A stretch of DNA of 64,000 bases from Allobosea sp. BK604 (GCF_004341515.1 NZ_SLZF01000012.1:62001-126000), one strand, 5' to 3'; shown: positions 8,768-17,937, numbered from the stretch's first letter. The notes: a model not told the origin generated them from the sequence alone. Translations and numbers: made by a program.

Positions 8768-10063
8768 CTATCCGGCCGAGGCTGCGCGTCTTTCTCGCAG
8801 CCAGTCCCTCGCCTGATGGTGCCAATAGGTCAGCTGCACTGCGGCGGTGCCGGCAGGCCCGCCGTTCCAGACCAGCCCGAACGGCTCGAACTGGCGGATG
8901 CGGTCGGACCGCCCGGTGATCGCCTCCGCCACCACCCGGCCGCCGATCGCGGTGGTGTTGAGGCCATGGCCGCCGAAGCCGAGGCAATGCCAGACCTTGG
9001 GCTGGAGTTGGCCGATCTGCGGCATGAGATGGCGGGCATAGGACATCAGCCCGGTCCAGGCCGCGTCGATCGCGATGCCCTTCAGCTGCGGATAGGTGTC
9101 GGTGATGCTCCGGCGCAGCATCTCGGCGAGCTCGCGCGGTTCCGAGGTCCGCGTGGTGATGCGACCGCCCCAAAGCAGCCGCCGGCCATCGTCGACCAGC
9201 CTGTAGTAATCGCTGGCGCGCCGGTCATCGAGCGCGGCGGCACGGGTGCGGATCGCGCCCGCGAGCCGGTCCGGCGCCGCCTCGGTGACCAGCACATAGG
9301 TCGCGATCGGTAGCTGGCTGCCGCGCAGCTTCGGCACGAGCCGGTCGGTATAACCGCCACCGGTGAAGACGACATGCTCGGCCCGCACCTCGCCGGCAGT
9401 GGTGCGAATGATCTTCTCCGGCTTGTCGAGATCGACCGAGACCGCGCGCGAGTTCTCGAATATCCGCCCCCCGGCTGCCTCGATCGCCGCCGCCAGGGCG
9501 CGGGCATAGTTCAGCGGATGGATGTGGAAGGCCTGCGGATCGAGCAGCGCCTGGAAATATTTCGTCGAGACCAGCTTCTCGCGGACCTTGTCCGTCTCCC
9601 AGAAATCGAGCGGATAATTATGGCGCTCCCGGAGCCGCTGGCGGAAGCGCTGCAGGCCGTCGGCATCCTCATAGCGGATGACGCGGAAGATGCCGTCGAC
9701 GCGCTGGGCATCGGTGATCCCGAGGTCGCGAATGTTCTGGGCGACGATGTTCATGCCTTCGATCGAGAGATCGTAGAGCCTGCGCGCCGGCTCCTCGCCA
9801 ATCGCGCCTTCGAGCGAGGCGAGGCCGCGTGAATAGCCCGGGCTGACGAAGCCACCATTACGGCCCGACGCGCCCCAGCCGACAGCCTCGGCCTCGAGCA
9901 GGATGACCGAGCGCCCTGCCCGCTGCAGCTCGAGCCCGGTCGTGAGACCGGCGAGCCCCGCGCCGACGATGCAGACATCCGCCTTCTGCGTGCCGGCGAG
10001 CGCCGGCCTCCCCCGGCGATCGGCGAGCGTGCGGGTGTAATAGCTATCGATGTAGGGCGTCAT
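8768..10063 (-). CDS. FAD-dependent oxidoreductase, DadA/PuuB type
   Basis: Predicted amine or amino-acid oxidoreductase. The N-terminus carries the dinucleotide-binding motif VGAGLAGLTTGLELQ near residue 33, followed by LLEAEAVGWGASGRNGG, typical of the DAO family that includes gamma-glutamylputrescine oxidoreductase and D-amino-acid dehydrogenase. A C-terminal GFGGHGLNTTAIGG segment closes the FAD site. It begins 33 bases after the gamma-glutamyltransferase stop on the same strand, so the two are probably one operon. That pairing makes a gamma-glutamyl amine or the released amino acid a plausible substrate, but this is inference. Confidence 0.87.
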   Translation of the reverse strand: MTPYIDSYYTRTLADRRGRPALAGTQKADVCIVGAGLAGLTTGLELQRAGRSVILLEAEAVGWGASGRNGGFVSPGYSRGLASLEGAIGEEPARRLYDLSIEGMNIVAQNIRDLGITDAQRVDGIFRVIRYEDADGLQRFRQRLRERHNYPLDFWETDKVREKLVSTKYFQALLDPQAFHIHPLNYARALAAAIEAAGGRIFENSRAVSVDLDKPEKIIRTTAGEVRAEHVVFTGGGYTDRLVPKLRGSQLPIATYVLVTEAAPDRLAGAIRTRAAALDDRRASDYYRLVDDGRRLLWGGRITTRTSEPRELAEMLRRSITDTYPQLKGIAIDAAWTGLMSYARHLMPQIGQLQPKVWHCLGFGGHGLNTTAIGGRVVAEAITGRSDRIRQFEPFGLVWNGGPAGTAAVQLTYWHHQARDWLRERRAASAG

Positions 10064-10096
10064 TCGCGGGTCCAGGCAGCTTCGGAATGCAGGCTG

Positions 10097-11863
10097 TCAC
10101 CAGCCGACGGCATAGGAGGTGCGGCGCGGATCGGCAGCGCCTGCCTTCACTCCGCTGGCATGGTCGTGCTGGATGGCGCAGACGGCGCCGGCACGCAAAG
10201 TCCAGTCCGGCCAGGGATGGACATCATGGCCGAGCGTGCCGAGCTGGCGCGCGGTGTCGGCGGCAATCCGGCTTTCCAGCGCCAGCCGGCCCGGAAAATA
10301 CTCGTGCGGCTGGAACGCACCGGGGAAGCTGTAGCTCGCGAAGCGCGGCGCTTCGACGGCGAGCTGGAGATCCATGCCGAAAACCAGCCGGTTGAGCAGG
10401 ACCTGAACCATCGCCTGGCATTGCACGTCACCGCCCGGCGTGCCGAATGGCATGGTCCAGGCGCCCGGCTTGATCGCCAATGCCGGATTGCAGGTCAGGC
10501 GCGGCCGGACACCCGGCGCGACCTGCGCCGGATGGCCGGGCGAGGTGAAGCTCTGCGTGCCACGCGAGGACGGGCACAGGCCCGTGCCGGGCACGAGCAC
10601 CGAATCGTAGGAGGTGTCGCTCGGCGTCGCTGCGAAGGCGTTGCCATGCCTGTCGACGACGCAGACGAAGGACGTATCGCCCGGCAATGCGGGCGAGCCT
10701 TCCGAACCGGACAGGCCTGCGGACGCTGCCTCGGCAAAGGAGTGCGGCGGCATTTCCGTCCAGGCCCTGTCGTCGCGCAGCAAAGCGCGGCGGGCGGCGA
10801 GATTGTCCTCCGCCAGCAACGCGTCCAGCGGCACATCGGTCACGCGCGGGTCGCCATAGAAGCGCTCGCGATCGGCGAAGGCGAGCTTCAACGCCTCGGT
10901 AATCCGGTGGATATAGGCCGGTGAGTTATGGCCGAGCGCTTTCAGCGCCGCGGGATCGAGCAACGCCAGCGTCTGCTGGATCACCGGTCCTTGCGTCCAG
11001 GGCCCGCAGGTATGGATTTCCGCCTCGCCGAAGCGGCGCATCACGGCAGGCTCCAAAGCGGCCTCGAAGGAGGCGAAATCTCCGAAGCGCAGCCAGCCGC
11101 CCTCGGCCTCGTGGAACGCGCTGATCGTCCGGGCGATATCGCCGCGATAGAACGCGTCGTGCACCGCCTGGAGCCCGGCTTCGCGCCCTGCCCCGGACGC
11201 CGCACTTTCCTCGTCGGCGAGATATTGCAGGGTCCTTGCGAGATCGGATTGGATGAAGATTTCGCCGACCTGCGGCAGACGCCCACCCGGCAGGAACACC
11301 GCGGCGTTCGACGGCCACTTGCGATAGTCCGCCTCATGCTCGGCCAGGGCATCGGCGAGCAGCGGGTACATCACGAAGCCGTCGCGCGCGAAGCGGATCG
11401 CGGCCTGCGCGACCTCGCCGAACGACATCGTGCCGAAATGGCGGAGGGCCTTGATCCAGGCCGACGGGGCGCCGGGCACGACAGTGCGCAGCAGGCCCGG
11501 CGGAATCAGGCCGCCATGCTCGCGCAGGAAGATCTCGTTATCGGCCAGGGCCGGCCAGGGACCGAGACCGCTGATCGTCTGGGTCCGACCGGATTTGGCA
11601 TCATGGACCATGATCGGCGCGATGCCGGCGACGTTGACGAGGTCGCATTGGACGACGCCCAGCACGATCCCGGCCGCGACACCGGCGTCGGTCGCGTTGC
11701 CGCCGGCCTCCAGGATGGCGAAGGCGGCATGCGAGGCCAGATAATGCCCGGCGACGGCCATGTGCTGCGTACCGTAGAGCGTCGGCCGATGGGCACCGGT
11801 CGTGCCTAGTGTCAGCCCTGATTCAACTGGCCTGGTATTCACGGAGGCAACGCCTTTCCACAT
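10097..11863 (-). CDS. Gamma-glutamyltransferase family protein
   Basis: Member of the Ntn-hydrolase gamma-glutamyltranspeptidase family, which cleaves gamma-glutamyl bonds of glutathione and related compounds. The sequence starts the family core at HMAVAGHYLASHAAFAILEAG and contains GGNATDAG. The autoprocessing and nucleophile region is GDTSFVCVVDRHGNAF, where the threonine after the aspartate is the expected nucleophile. The C-terminal part includes MPFGTPGGDVQCQAMVQVL. The 588-residue length is normal. No obvious signal peptide is seen, so the protein may be cytoplasmic, unlike classical periplasmic GGT. First gene of a probable two-gene operon with the FAD oxidoreductase, divergent from the alanine-dehydrogenase-like gene. 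Confidence 0.88.
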   Translation of the reverse strand: MWKGVASVNTRPVESGLTLGTTGAHRPTLYGTQHMAVAGHYLASHAAFAILEAGGNATDAGVAAGIVLGVVQCDLVNVAGIAPIMVHDAKSGRTQTISGLGPWPALADNEIFLREHGGLIPPGLLRTVVPGAPSAWIKALRHFGTMSFGEVAQAAIRFARDGFVMYPLLADALAEHEADYRKWPSNAAVFLPGGRLPQVGEIFIQSDLARTLQYLADEESAASGAGREAGLQAVHDAFYRGDIARTISAFHEAEGGWLRFGDFASFEAALEPAVMRRFGEAEIHTCGPWTQGPVIQQTLALLDPAALKALGHNSPAYIHRITEALKLAFADRERFYGDPRVTDVPLDALLAEDNLAARRALLRDDRAWTEMPPHSFAEAASAGLSGSEGSPALPGDTSFVCVVDRHGNAFAATPSDTSYDSVLVPGTGLCPSSRGTQSFTSPGHPAQVAPGVRPRLTCNPALAIKPGAWTMPFGTPGGDVQCQAMVQVLLNRLVFGMDLQLAVEAPRFASYSFPGAFQPHEYFPGRLALESRIAADTARQLGTLGHDVHPWPDWTLRAGAVCAIQHDHASGVKAGAADPRRTSYAVGW

Positions 11864-11903
11864 AAGGGGCCAAAACCGAAATTTATCTTTTATTTATAAA
11901 GAC

Positions 11904-11931
11904 TTGCACGAAATCTCAAATCGCCTAGATT
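11904..11931 (+). promoter_or_regulatory. Candidate sigma-70-type promoter for alanine-dehydrogenase-like gene
   Basis: TTGCAC (11904-11909) and TAGATT (11926-11931) are separated by 16 bases, 29 bases ahead of the start codon. The surrounding 97-base divergent gap is AT-rich compared with its neighbours. Judged by eye only. Confidence 0.35.
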
Positions 11932-11960
11932 GGCCGAAATCCCCGGATGGAGCGTCCTAG

Positions 11961-13049
11961 ATGATCATTGGCCTGCCGCGCGAACTCAAGCCGGACGAGC
12001 GGCGTGTAGCGTTGCGGCCTGTCGAGGTCGGGCGGCTGGTCGAAGCCGGGCACGAGGTCGTCGTCGAAACCCGGAGCGGGGCAGATGCCGGCTTCAGCGA
12101 CACTCTCTACGAAGCGTCCGGCGCGCGGATCGCGGCGAGCGCGGAGGCGGTCTTCGAGCAGGCAAGGCTGATCGTGAAGGTGCATGAGCTCCAGCAGAAC
12201 GAGCCCTCGCTGCTGCGCCCGGAGCATATCCTGCTCGCCAGCCTGTATTGCGAGGCCAACCGCGGCCGGCTCGACACGCTGCTCCATGCGGGCATCACCG
12301 CCTTCGCGGTCGAGCATGTCGTCAGGCCGCTCTCGGCGAGCAGCGTGCTCGGCGGCGAGATTGGCGCGCTCGAAGGCGTTCGCCTGCTGCTCGCCCCGCA
12401 TGGCGGCACGGGCAGGCATTTCGCCGGACATTTCGGCCTGGAACCGGCGCGCGCACTTGTCGTCGGGCTCGGCACGGCCGGGCGCGGCGCCCTGCGCGTG
12501 CTGCTCGGGCTCGGCATGTCGGTGGCGGGCTTCGACATCGACCCGCTGGCGCTTGAACAGGCGCGCCTCGACTGGCCGGGGCGCGACTTCACCGCGAGGC
12601 CGGTCGAGGACTTGCCGGAGCACCTTCCCGGCGCCGATCTCGTGCTGAACTGCGTGCTCTGGGACAAGATGCGGCGCGACCATCTGATCACGCGTGCGAT
12701 GCTGGGCCGGATGAAGCGCGGCGCCGTCATTGTCGATGTCGCGGCCGACCGGGCCGGAGCGGTCGAGACCAGCGTGCCGACGACCTGGCTGAGCCCGATC
12801 TACCAAGTGCAGGGCATCACGCATTTCTGCGTCGAGAACCTGCCGAGCGCCAGCCCGGAAGCCGCCTCGACCGGCTATTCCCGCATGATCTACGACACCG
12901 TAGCGGCGATCGCCGAGCACGGCGCGATCGATGCCGCGCGGCGCGATGCCGCGTTGGGGCGCGGGTTGATCTGCGCCGGCGGCAAGCTCGTCCATGCCGG
13001 GGCGGCGCAGGTGCAGGGCTTGTCCTTCACTCCGCTCGCCGCCCTCTAG
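11961..13049 (+). CDS. Alanine dehydrogenase/PNT-domain NAD(P)-dependent dehydrogenase
   Basis: Cytoplasmic oxidoreductase of the AlaDH/transhydrogenase-alpha family. The N-terminal IGLPRELKPDERRVALRP matches the family start with its substrate-binding Arg and Lys-type pattern. A nucleotide-binding glycine motif VVGLGTAGRGAL lies near residue 168, and IVDVAADRAGAVETS follows as in alanine dehydrogenases. At 362 residues it is close to the usual size. It is divergent from the GGT/FAD oxidoreductase pair, so it may act on the amino acid they release. The family also includes saccharopine, lysine-ketoglutarate and ornithine-type enzymes; the exact substrate is uncertain. Confidence 0.82.
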   Translation: MIIGLPRELKPDERRVALRPVEVGRLVEAGHEVVVETRSGADAGFSDTLYEASGARIAASAEAVFEQARLIVKVHELQQNEPSLLRPEHILLASLYCEANRGRLDTLLHAGITAFAVEHVVRPLSASSVLGGEIGALEGVRLLLAPHGGTGRHFAGHFGLEPARALVVGLGTAGRGALRVLLGLGMSVAGFDIDPLALEQARLDWPGRDFTARPVEDLPEHLPGADLVLNCVLWDKMRRDHLITRAMLGRMKRGAVIVDVAADRAGAVETSVPTTWLSPIYQVQGITHFCVENLPSASPEAASTGYSRMIYDTVAAIAEHGAIDAARRDAALGRGLICAGGKLVHAGAAQVQGLSFTPLAAL

Positions 13050-13057
13050 CGCCTTGC

Positions 13058-14653
13058 TCATTTTGCGTTGGCGCGCGGCGAGGTCTCGTCGATCCAGAGA
13101 TATTCCGGGTACTGGTTGGTCAGCTCGACCGCGTTCTTCTGGATGCCCTTGAGCCAGGGCTGATGCACCAGCACGGCCTTGTTGTAATTGAAGAACCACA
13201 TCGCGGCGTCGTCGACGAGCAAGGCGTCGGCCTTCTTCAGGATCGTGGCCTGCTCGGTCTTGTCCTTGGCGGCGCTGGCGGCGTCGATCAGCGCGTCCAT
13301 GTCCTTGTTGGCGTAGCCGAAGATGTTGCCGGCCGGACGGCTCGTGGTCGAATGGAAGCGCTTCATCGCGGCGAGCGGGTCGGGTCCGGAGGCGAGCGAC
13401 CAGATCGCCGCGTCGAAATCGCCCTTCTGGAAGAGCAGGTCCTGGCCGACCGCGTTCTCGACCACCTTCGGCTTCACGATGATGCCGACCTTCGCGAGGA
13501 AGGGGATCGTCGCCTCGACGATGGTGTTGCCGAAGGACTCGTTATTGGTCGTGACCAGCTCGACCTCGAAACCCTTCTCGTAGCCGGCCTCCTTGAGGAG
13601 CTGCTTCGCCTTCTCGGGATCGAAGGGGAAGGCCTTGATCTCAGGGTTGTAGGCGACGGAGGTCGTCGGCAGCCAGCCGGTGGCGCGATAGGCCTTGTCC
13701 TTGACCAGGCGATTGATGATCAGATCCGAATTGATGGCGTAGTTGATCGCCTGGCGGACGCGCTTGTCCTGGAACGGCTTGAAGCGCGGATTCAGCGCGA
13801 AGAAGCGGGTGCGGTATTCGGCGACCTCGACGAGGTTCTTCGAGAAGACCGGGTCCGCCTTGTAGACCGGGTACTGCGCCGAGCCGAGCAGGTTGACGTC
13901 GATATCCTTGGAGCGGAAGGCGACGTCGCGCGCCGGCGCCTCGCCCATGATGTTGTAGACGATCTTATCGAGATGCGGCTTGCCCTTGTAGAAATCGTCG
14001 AAGCGCTCGACGACGATGCGGCTGCCGGAGGTCATGCTCACGAACTTGTAGGGGCCGAGACCGATCGGCGCCGTGGCGAAGCCGGGACCGAGGCGCTCGA
14101 CCTCCTCGCGCGGCAGCACCGAGACTTCCGGCCAGAACAGGTACTGCGCCGGGTCGACGCGGTCCTTGAGCGTGATCTTCAGCGTGTTGTCGTCGACGGC
14201 CTCGAGGCCCGAGATCGACGTCGCCTTGCCGGCCTCGAACTCCTCCGCCCCCGCGATGATGCGCAGGTAGCGCGCGCCGGCGAAGGCGCCCTTGGGATCG
14301 AGGATGCGCTGATAGCTCCAGATGATGTCCGCGGCGGTCAGCTTGCGGCCATTATGAAAGCGGGCGTTGTCGCGCAGCTTGTAGGTGTAGACCATGCCGT
14401 CCGGGGAAACCTCGACGGCCTTGGCCAGCTCCGGCACCGGCTCGTTCTTGTCGCTGTCCCAGCTATAGAGGCCGCGATGGATGGCGAGCGAGATGATGCC
14501 GTCCTGTGCACGCGCCGAGGAATGGATGTCGAGCGTGGTGATGCTCGCGCCATAGGGCAGGACGAGGGAAGCCGTGCCCCCGTCGCGCTGGGCATAGGCC
14601 GGCGCTATGGATGCCAGAAGCGCCAGCGCGCCCAGAAATGCCTTGATCCGCAT
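13058..14653 (-). CDS. ABC transporter substrate-binding protein, family 5 (peptide type)
   Basis: Periplasmic solute receptor of the DppA/OppA group. The ATG at 14653 begins a good signal peptide (MRIKAFLGALALLASIAPAYA); upstream in-frame starts add unlikely residues. Typical segments are YTYKLRDNARFHNGRKLTA and DKRVRQAINYAINSD, followed by FDPEKAKQLLKEAGY. The 531-residue length is normal. No permease or ATPase gene is adjacent, so it either serves a transporter encoded elsewhere or is an orphan receptor. It is divergent from a LysR regulator with a palindrome between them, which suggests control by that regulator. Confidence 0.9.
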   Translation of the reverse strand: MRIKAFLGALALLASIAPAYAQRDGGTASLVLPYGASITTLDIHSSARAQDGIISLAIHRGLYSWDSDKNEPVPELAKAVEVSPDGMVYTYKLRDNARFHNGRKLTAADIIWSYQRILDPKGAFAGARYLRIIAGAEEFEAGKATSISGLEAVDDNTLKITLKDRVDPAQYLFWPEVSVLPREEVERLGPGFATAPIGLGPYKFVSMTSGSRIVVERFDDFYKGKPHLDKIVYNIMGEAPARDVAFRSKDIDVNLLGSAQYPVYKADPVFSKNLVEVAEYRTRFFALNPRFKPFQDKRVRQAINYAINSDLIINRLVKDKAYRATGWLPTTSVAYNPEIKAFPFDPEKAKQLLKEAGYEKGFEVELVTTNNESFGNTIVEATIPFLAKVGIIVKPKVVENAVGQDLLFQKGDFDAAIWSLASGPDPLAAMKRFHSTTSRPAGNIFGYANKDMDALIDAASAAKDKTEQATILKKADALLVDDAAMWFFNYNKAVLVHQPWLKGIQKNAVELTNQYPEYLWIDETSPRANAK

Positions 14654-14781
14654 CGTCTTGTTCCTGTCCCTGGCTGGTTCCGGCTGGCCCGAAATCCTGT
14701 TCACGCAATCCGCTGAGACGATATACGCACAGCCTATGTAGCGTAGGGTGAAACCGCTACTGACGCCCCAAACCGCCGTCA

Positions 14782-14798
14782 ATCAATTTATAATTGAT
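14782..14798. promoter_or_regulatory. Palindrome in divergent SBP/LysR gap, operator candidate
   Basis: ATCAATT (14782-14788), TAT, AATTGAT (14792-14798): a perfect inverted repeat 20 bases before the LysR start. LysR proteins commonly bind such dyads and repress themselves while controlling the divergent gene. Confidence 0.5.
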
Positions 14799-14818
14799 CG
14801 CAGGCATAGAGAAAAACT

Positions 14819-15658
14819 ATGGATGTTCGGTCCCTCACGTATTTCGTCGCCGTCTACGAGGAGCAGAGCTTCAGCCTGGCGGCGCGCCGCTGCGCCGTCT
14901 CCCAACCCTCGATCTCGGCTGCGATCAGGCAGCTGGAAGAGCATCTCGACTGCCAGCTCTTCGTCCGCAATGCGCGCGGGGTCAGCCCGACCGCGGCGAG
15001 CGACCAGATCTTCCCCACCGCGGTGAGGCTCATCGCCGAGTTCGGAGCGCTCAAGACGATCGTGCGGCGGCCGGTCGCCACCAGGCCAGTCCGCTGCGCC
15101 GTGATGCCGGGATTGTCCGGCGAGCGTGTCTCTGGCTTCCTGAAGGAGGCGGCTATCGCCTCGCCCGAACTTTATTTCGAGCTGCAGCGTGAAAGCAGCG
15201 CGGCGGACATCATGATCGTCTCGGAAGCGGCGCTCCCCGAAGACCAGATCTTCCACCCACTCTGGCGCGACAGCTACCGCGCCATAGCACCCGTCGGTCA
15301 CCCGCTGACGATGCGCGAAGAGGTCACGATAGCAGGCTTCGCCGATGATCCGGTGATCGTGGCTCATTGGACGGACGCGCCCGGCTCACCGCGCCGGGCC
15401 TTCCACGACAGAGGCGTGCAGTTGGCCCGCATGTCGATCGCCCATTCGCATCAGGACGCGCTTGCCATGGCGGCGGCCGGTTTTGGCATCGCGATCGCAC
15501 CGAGTTCGGAGCCGCTCAGGTCCGGGCTGGTCTCGCGCGAGATCGAGGACATCAGCGTGGAGCGCAATGTCGGGCTGAGCTGCGCCCGCTCCTACCAGCT
15601 GCCCAGCGGTCTCTCGATCGCGGTGAACATTTGCCGCCTGCGCTGGCAGAGCCGCTAG
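14819..15658 (+). CDS. LysR-family transcriptional regulator
   Basis: DNA-binding regulator with an N-terminal winged helix-turn-helix (SLTYFVAVYEEQSFSLAARR, then VSQPSISAAIRQLE, residues about 5-45) and a periplasmic-binding-like effector domain. At 279 residues it is slightly short for the family but appears complete. It is divergent from the family 5 solute-binding gene with 165 bases between, and a perfect palindrome lies just upstream of its start, the classical LysR arrangement. The effector could be the ligand of that receptor or its metabolite; this is inferred only from position. Confidence 0.9.
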   Translation: MDVRSLTYFVAVYEEQSFSLAARRCAVSQPSISAAIRQLEEHLDCQLFVRNARGVSPTAASDQIFPTAVRLIAEFGALKTIVRRPVATRPVRCAVMPGLSGERVSGFLKEAAIASPELYFELQRESSAADIMIVSEAALPEDQIFHPLWRDSYRAIAPVGHPLTMREEVTIAGFADDPVIVAHWTDAPGSPRRAFHDRGVQLARMSIAHSHQDALAMAAAGFGIAIAPSSEPLRSGLVSREIEDISVERNVGLSCARSYQLPSGLSIAVNICRLRWQSR

Positions 15659-15687
15659 AGTACGCGGCGATCTGATCGGCTCCGGCT

Positions 15688-16182
15688 CTAAGCCAGGCCC
15701 GGGCTCGCCTTGAGGACGATCGCGGCGATCGCCTCGATCCCGGCCTGATCCTCGGCATCGAAGCGGGCCGGAACCGGGCTGTCGAGATCGATCACGCCGA
15801 GCACCTTGCCCTCGCGGATCAGCGGTACGACCAGCTCCGAACGCGAATCCGCGTCGCAGGCGATATGGCCGGGAAAGGCATGCACATCCTCGACCAGGAC
15901 CGATTGCTTGCGCGCGACCGCAGCGCCGCAGACGCCGCGCCCGACCGGAATGCGGACGCAAGCCGGCTTGCCCTGGAACGGCCCGAGCACGAGCTCCTCG
16001 CCGCGCATCAGATAGAACCCCGCCCAATTGAGCTGCGGCAGCATCTGGAACAGCAGGGCCGAGGTGTTGGCCGCATTGGCGATCGGGTCGCTCTCGCCCT
16101 CGAGCAGACCCGTGAGCTGCGAGGCGAGGTCGCGATAAAGTTCCGCCTTGCCGACACCTTCGATGACACGCGCCTGAAACAT
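15688..16182 (-). CDS. msrC: Free methionine-R-sulfoxide reductase, GAF domain
   Basis: Reduces free methionine-R-sulfoxide, part of oxidative damage repair in the cytoplasm. The single GAF domain keeps the three cysteines typical of the fRMsr group, in ACVRIPVGRG, GVCGAAV and HIACDADSRSE, plus the segment ELVVPLIREGKVLGVIDLDS. The ATG at 16182 has GGAAAC upstream; a longer in-frame start at 16227 is less likely. At 164 residues it matches the family. It appears to be a single-gene unit, convergent with the LysR gene. Confidence 0.88.
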   Translation of the reverse strand: MFQARVIEGVGKAELYRDLASQLTGLLEGESDPIANAANTSALLFQMLPQLNWAGFYLMRGEELVLGPFQGKPACVRIPVGRGVCGAAVARKQSVLVEDVHAFPGHIACDADSRSELVVPLIREGKVLGVIDLDSPVPARFDAEDQAGIEAIAAIVLKASPGLA

Positions 16183-16257
16183 CGCCGTTTCCTTGCCGAA
16201 CCGTTCGATAGGCCGCCCTTCTAGCACCGGGGCCGGCTTGGGGCTATCGGCGTCGCC

Positions 16258-17088
16258 TCAAGCACTCGTCAGCGACAACAAGCTGCGCGCCTCCGCAACC
16301 GAGGCGACATGGCGCCCATACTCGCCAGCCAGATCGGCCACACGCTTCACCAGGGCGGCGTTGGACGGCGCTAGCGTATCGCGGTCGAGCCTGACATTGT
16401 CCTCGAGCCCCGTGCGACAATGGCCGCCGAGCTCAAGCGACCAGCGGTTCAGCGTGATCTGGTCGCGGCCGATGCCGGCGCCTGTCCAGGTCGCATCCGG
16501 CGCGAGCCGCTTCAGCGTCGCGACGAAGAACTCGAAAGCGCCGCGGTCGACCGGCATGGCGTTCTTCACGCCCATGACGAACTGCACATGCAGCGGCCCC
16601 TTGATCTGTCCGGTTCTTTCCATCTCGACCGCCTTGAAGATCATCGACAGGTCGAAGGCCTCGATCTCCGGCTTGACGGCATGCTGGAGCATCTCGCTCG
16701 CCAGCCAATCGACGAGGTCGGGACTGTTCTCGTAGACGCGCGTCGGGAAGTTGCAGGAACCGGTCGAGAGCGAGCACATCTCCGGCCTGAGCGGGATCAT
16801 GCCGCCGCGTTCGCGGCCGGCGCCCGAGCGACCGCCGGTCGAAAACTGCACGATCAGGCCGGGACAATGCCGGCGCAGGCCTTCCAGCAGCCGCGCGAAG
16901 CGTTCGGGATCCGAGGTCGGCATGCCGTCATCGTTGCGGACATGGCAATGCGCCAGCGTCGCTCCGGCCTCGAACGCCGCCTGCGTCGACTCGATCTGCT
17001 CGGCAATCGAGATCGGCACTGCCGGATTGTCGCGCTTGGTCGGCAGCGAGCCGGTGATCGCGACGGTGATGATGCAGGGAGTGGTCAT
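16258..17088 (-). CDS. BKACE family (DUF849) beta-keto acid cleavage enzyme
   Basis: Zinc enzymes of this family condense a beta-keto acid with acetyl-CoA and cleave it to acetoacetate and a CoA ester, as the lysine-fermentation enzyme Kce does. The protein opens with CIITVAITGSLPTK, then ATLAHCHVRNDDG, whose histidines bind the metal, and has the conserved SLSTGSCNFPTRVYENSP segment. Length 276 residues is standard. It is the last gene of the ABC-transporter operon, 15 bases after the shikimate-dehydrogenase homologue. The family acts on many different keto acids, so the substrate here is unknown. Confidence 0.9.
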   Translation of the reverse strand: MTTPCIITVAITGSLPTKRDNPAVPISIAEQIESTQAAFEAGATLAHCHVRNDDGMPTSDPERFARLLEGLRRHCPGLIVQFSTGGRSGAGRERGGMIPLRPEMCSLSTGSCNFPTRVYENSPDLVDWLASEMLQHAVKPEIEAFDLSMIFKAVEMERTGQIKGPLHVQFVMGVKNAMPVDRGAFEFFVATLKRLAPDATWTGAGIGRDQITLNRWSLELGGHCRTGLEDNVRLDRDTLAPSNAALVKRVADLAGEYGRHVASVAEARSLLSLTSA

Positions 17089-17103
17089 GGGTACTGCCCT
17101 CTC

Positions 17104-17937
17104 CTAGTAGCTGACCTGCGCAACCGCGCGGAGCTCGTCGGACGTGGTCGTCGGGAAGCCGAAAAATTCGAGATAGGCCGGGATCTGCTCGAACAGCATG
17201 TCGGTGCCGACCTGGAACGCGCAGCCACGGGCGCGGACCGCCTCCAGGAACGGCGTGACCTCCTGCTTCATCACCACCTCGCCGACGAATGTCGTTGGCG
17301 CGATCCGGCTCACATCCATCGGCAGCGGATCGCCCGGCTTCATGCCCAGCGGCGTCGCGTTGACGACGATATCGAAGCCGGCCGGGTCGGCAGAGCCGGT
17401 CGCGACCTGCAGCAGCGGGTAGTGCAGCCGCAAGCGCTCGGCGAGGCCGATGGCGAGCGGAGCATAGGCGTCGAACAGGGCAAGTTCGGCGACGGCCGCC
17501 TTGGCCAGCGAGGCGGCAATGGCGGAGCCGACACCGCCGCAGCCGACGACCAGAGCCCGCGCGCCTGCGAGACCGCGGCCCTTGCGCAGGACACCGCGCA
17601 CGAAACCTTCACCGTCGAACATATCGCCGACCAGCCTGCCGTCGGGCCGCAGGCGCACGGCATTGCAGGAGCCCGCGACCTGTGCCGTCGTCAGCACCTC
17701 GTCGAGCAGGGATATGGTCGTCACCTTGTGCGGCATGGTGACCAGAGCGCCGTGGATATTGGAGAGCTTGAAGACCAGCTTCAGGAAGCGGGCATAGTCC
17801 TCCGTCTTGCAGCCCATCGGCACCACGACGGCATCGATGCCGTGCTTCTCGAAATACGGGTTGTAGATCATCGGAGCCTTGAACGACTCCGTCGGATAGC
17901 CGAGATGGGCGATGAGCTTGGTCGTGCCGCGGATCAT
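17104..17937 (-). CDS. Shikimate dehydrogenase family protein (AroE/YdiB-like)
   Basis: NAD(P)-dependent dehydrogenase of the shikimate/quinate family. The catalytic lysine is in VTMPHK (near residue 70) and the catalytic aspartate in DMFDGEGF (near residue 109), where most AroE proteins read NTDG. The dinucleotide site is VVGCGGVGSAIA near residue 131, and SCNAVR replaces the more usual AVNT. The altered substrate-site residues and the operon position between an oxidoreductase and a BKACE gene argue for a catabolic paralogue, not the housekeeping enzyme. Substrate may be shikimate, quinate or an analogue. Confidence 0.87.
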   Translation of the reverse strand: MIRGTTKLIAHLGYPTESFKAPMIYNPYFEKHGIDAVVVPMGCKTEDYARFLKLVFKLSNIHGALVTMPHKVTTISLLDEVLTTAQVAGSCNAVRLRPDGRLVGDMFDGEGFVRGVLRKGRGLAGARALVVGCGGVGSAIAASLAKAAVAELALFDAYAPLAIGLAERLRLHYPLLQVATGSADPAGFDIVVNATPLGMKPGDPLPMDVSRIAPTTFVGEVVMKQEVTPFLEAVRARGCAFQVGTDMLFEQIPAYLEFFGFPTTTSDELRAVAQVSY

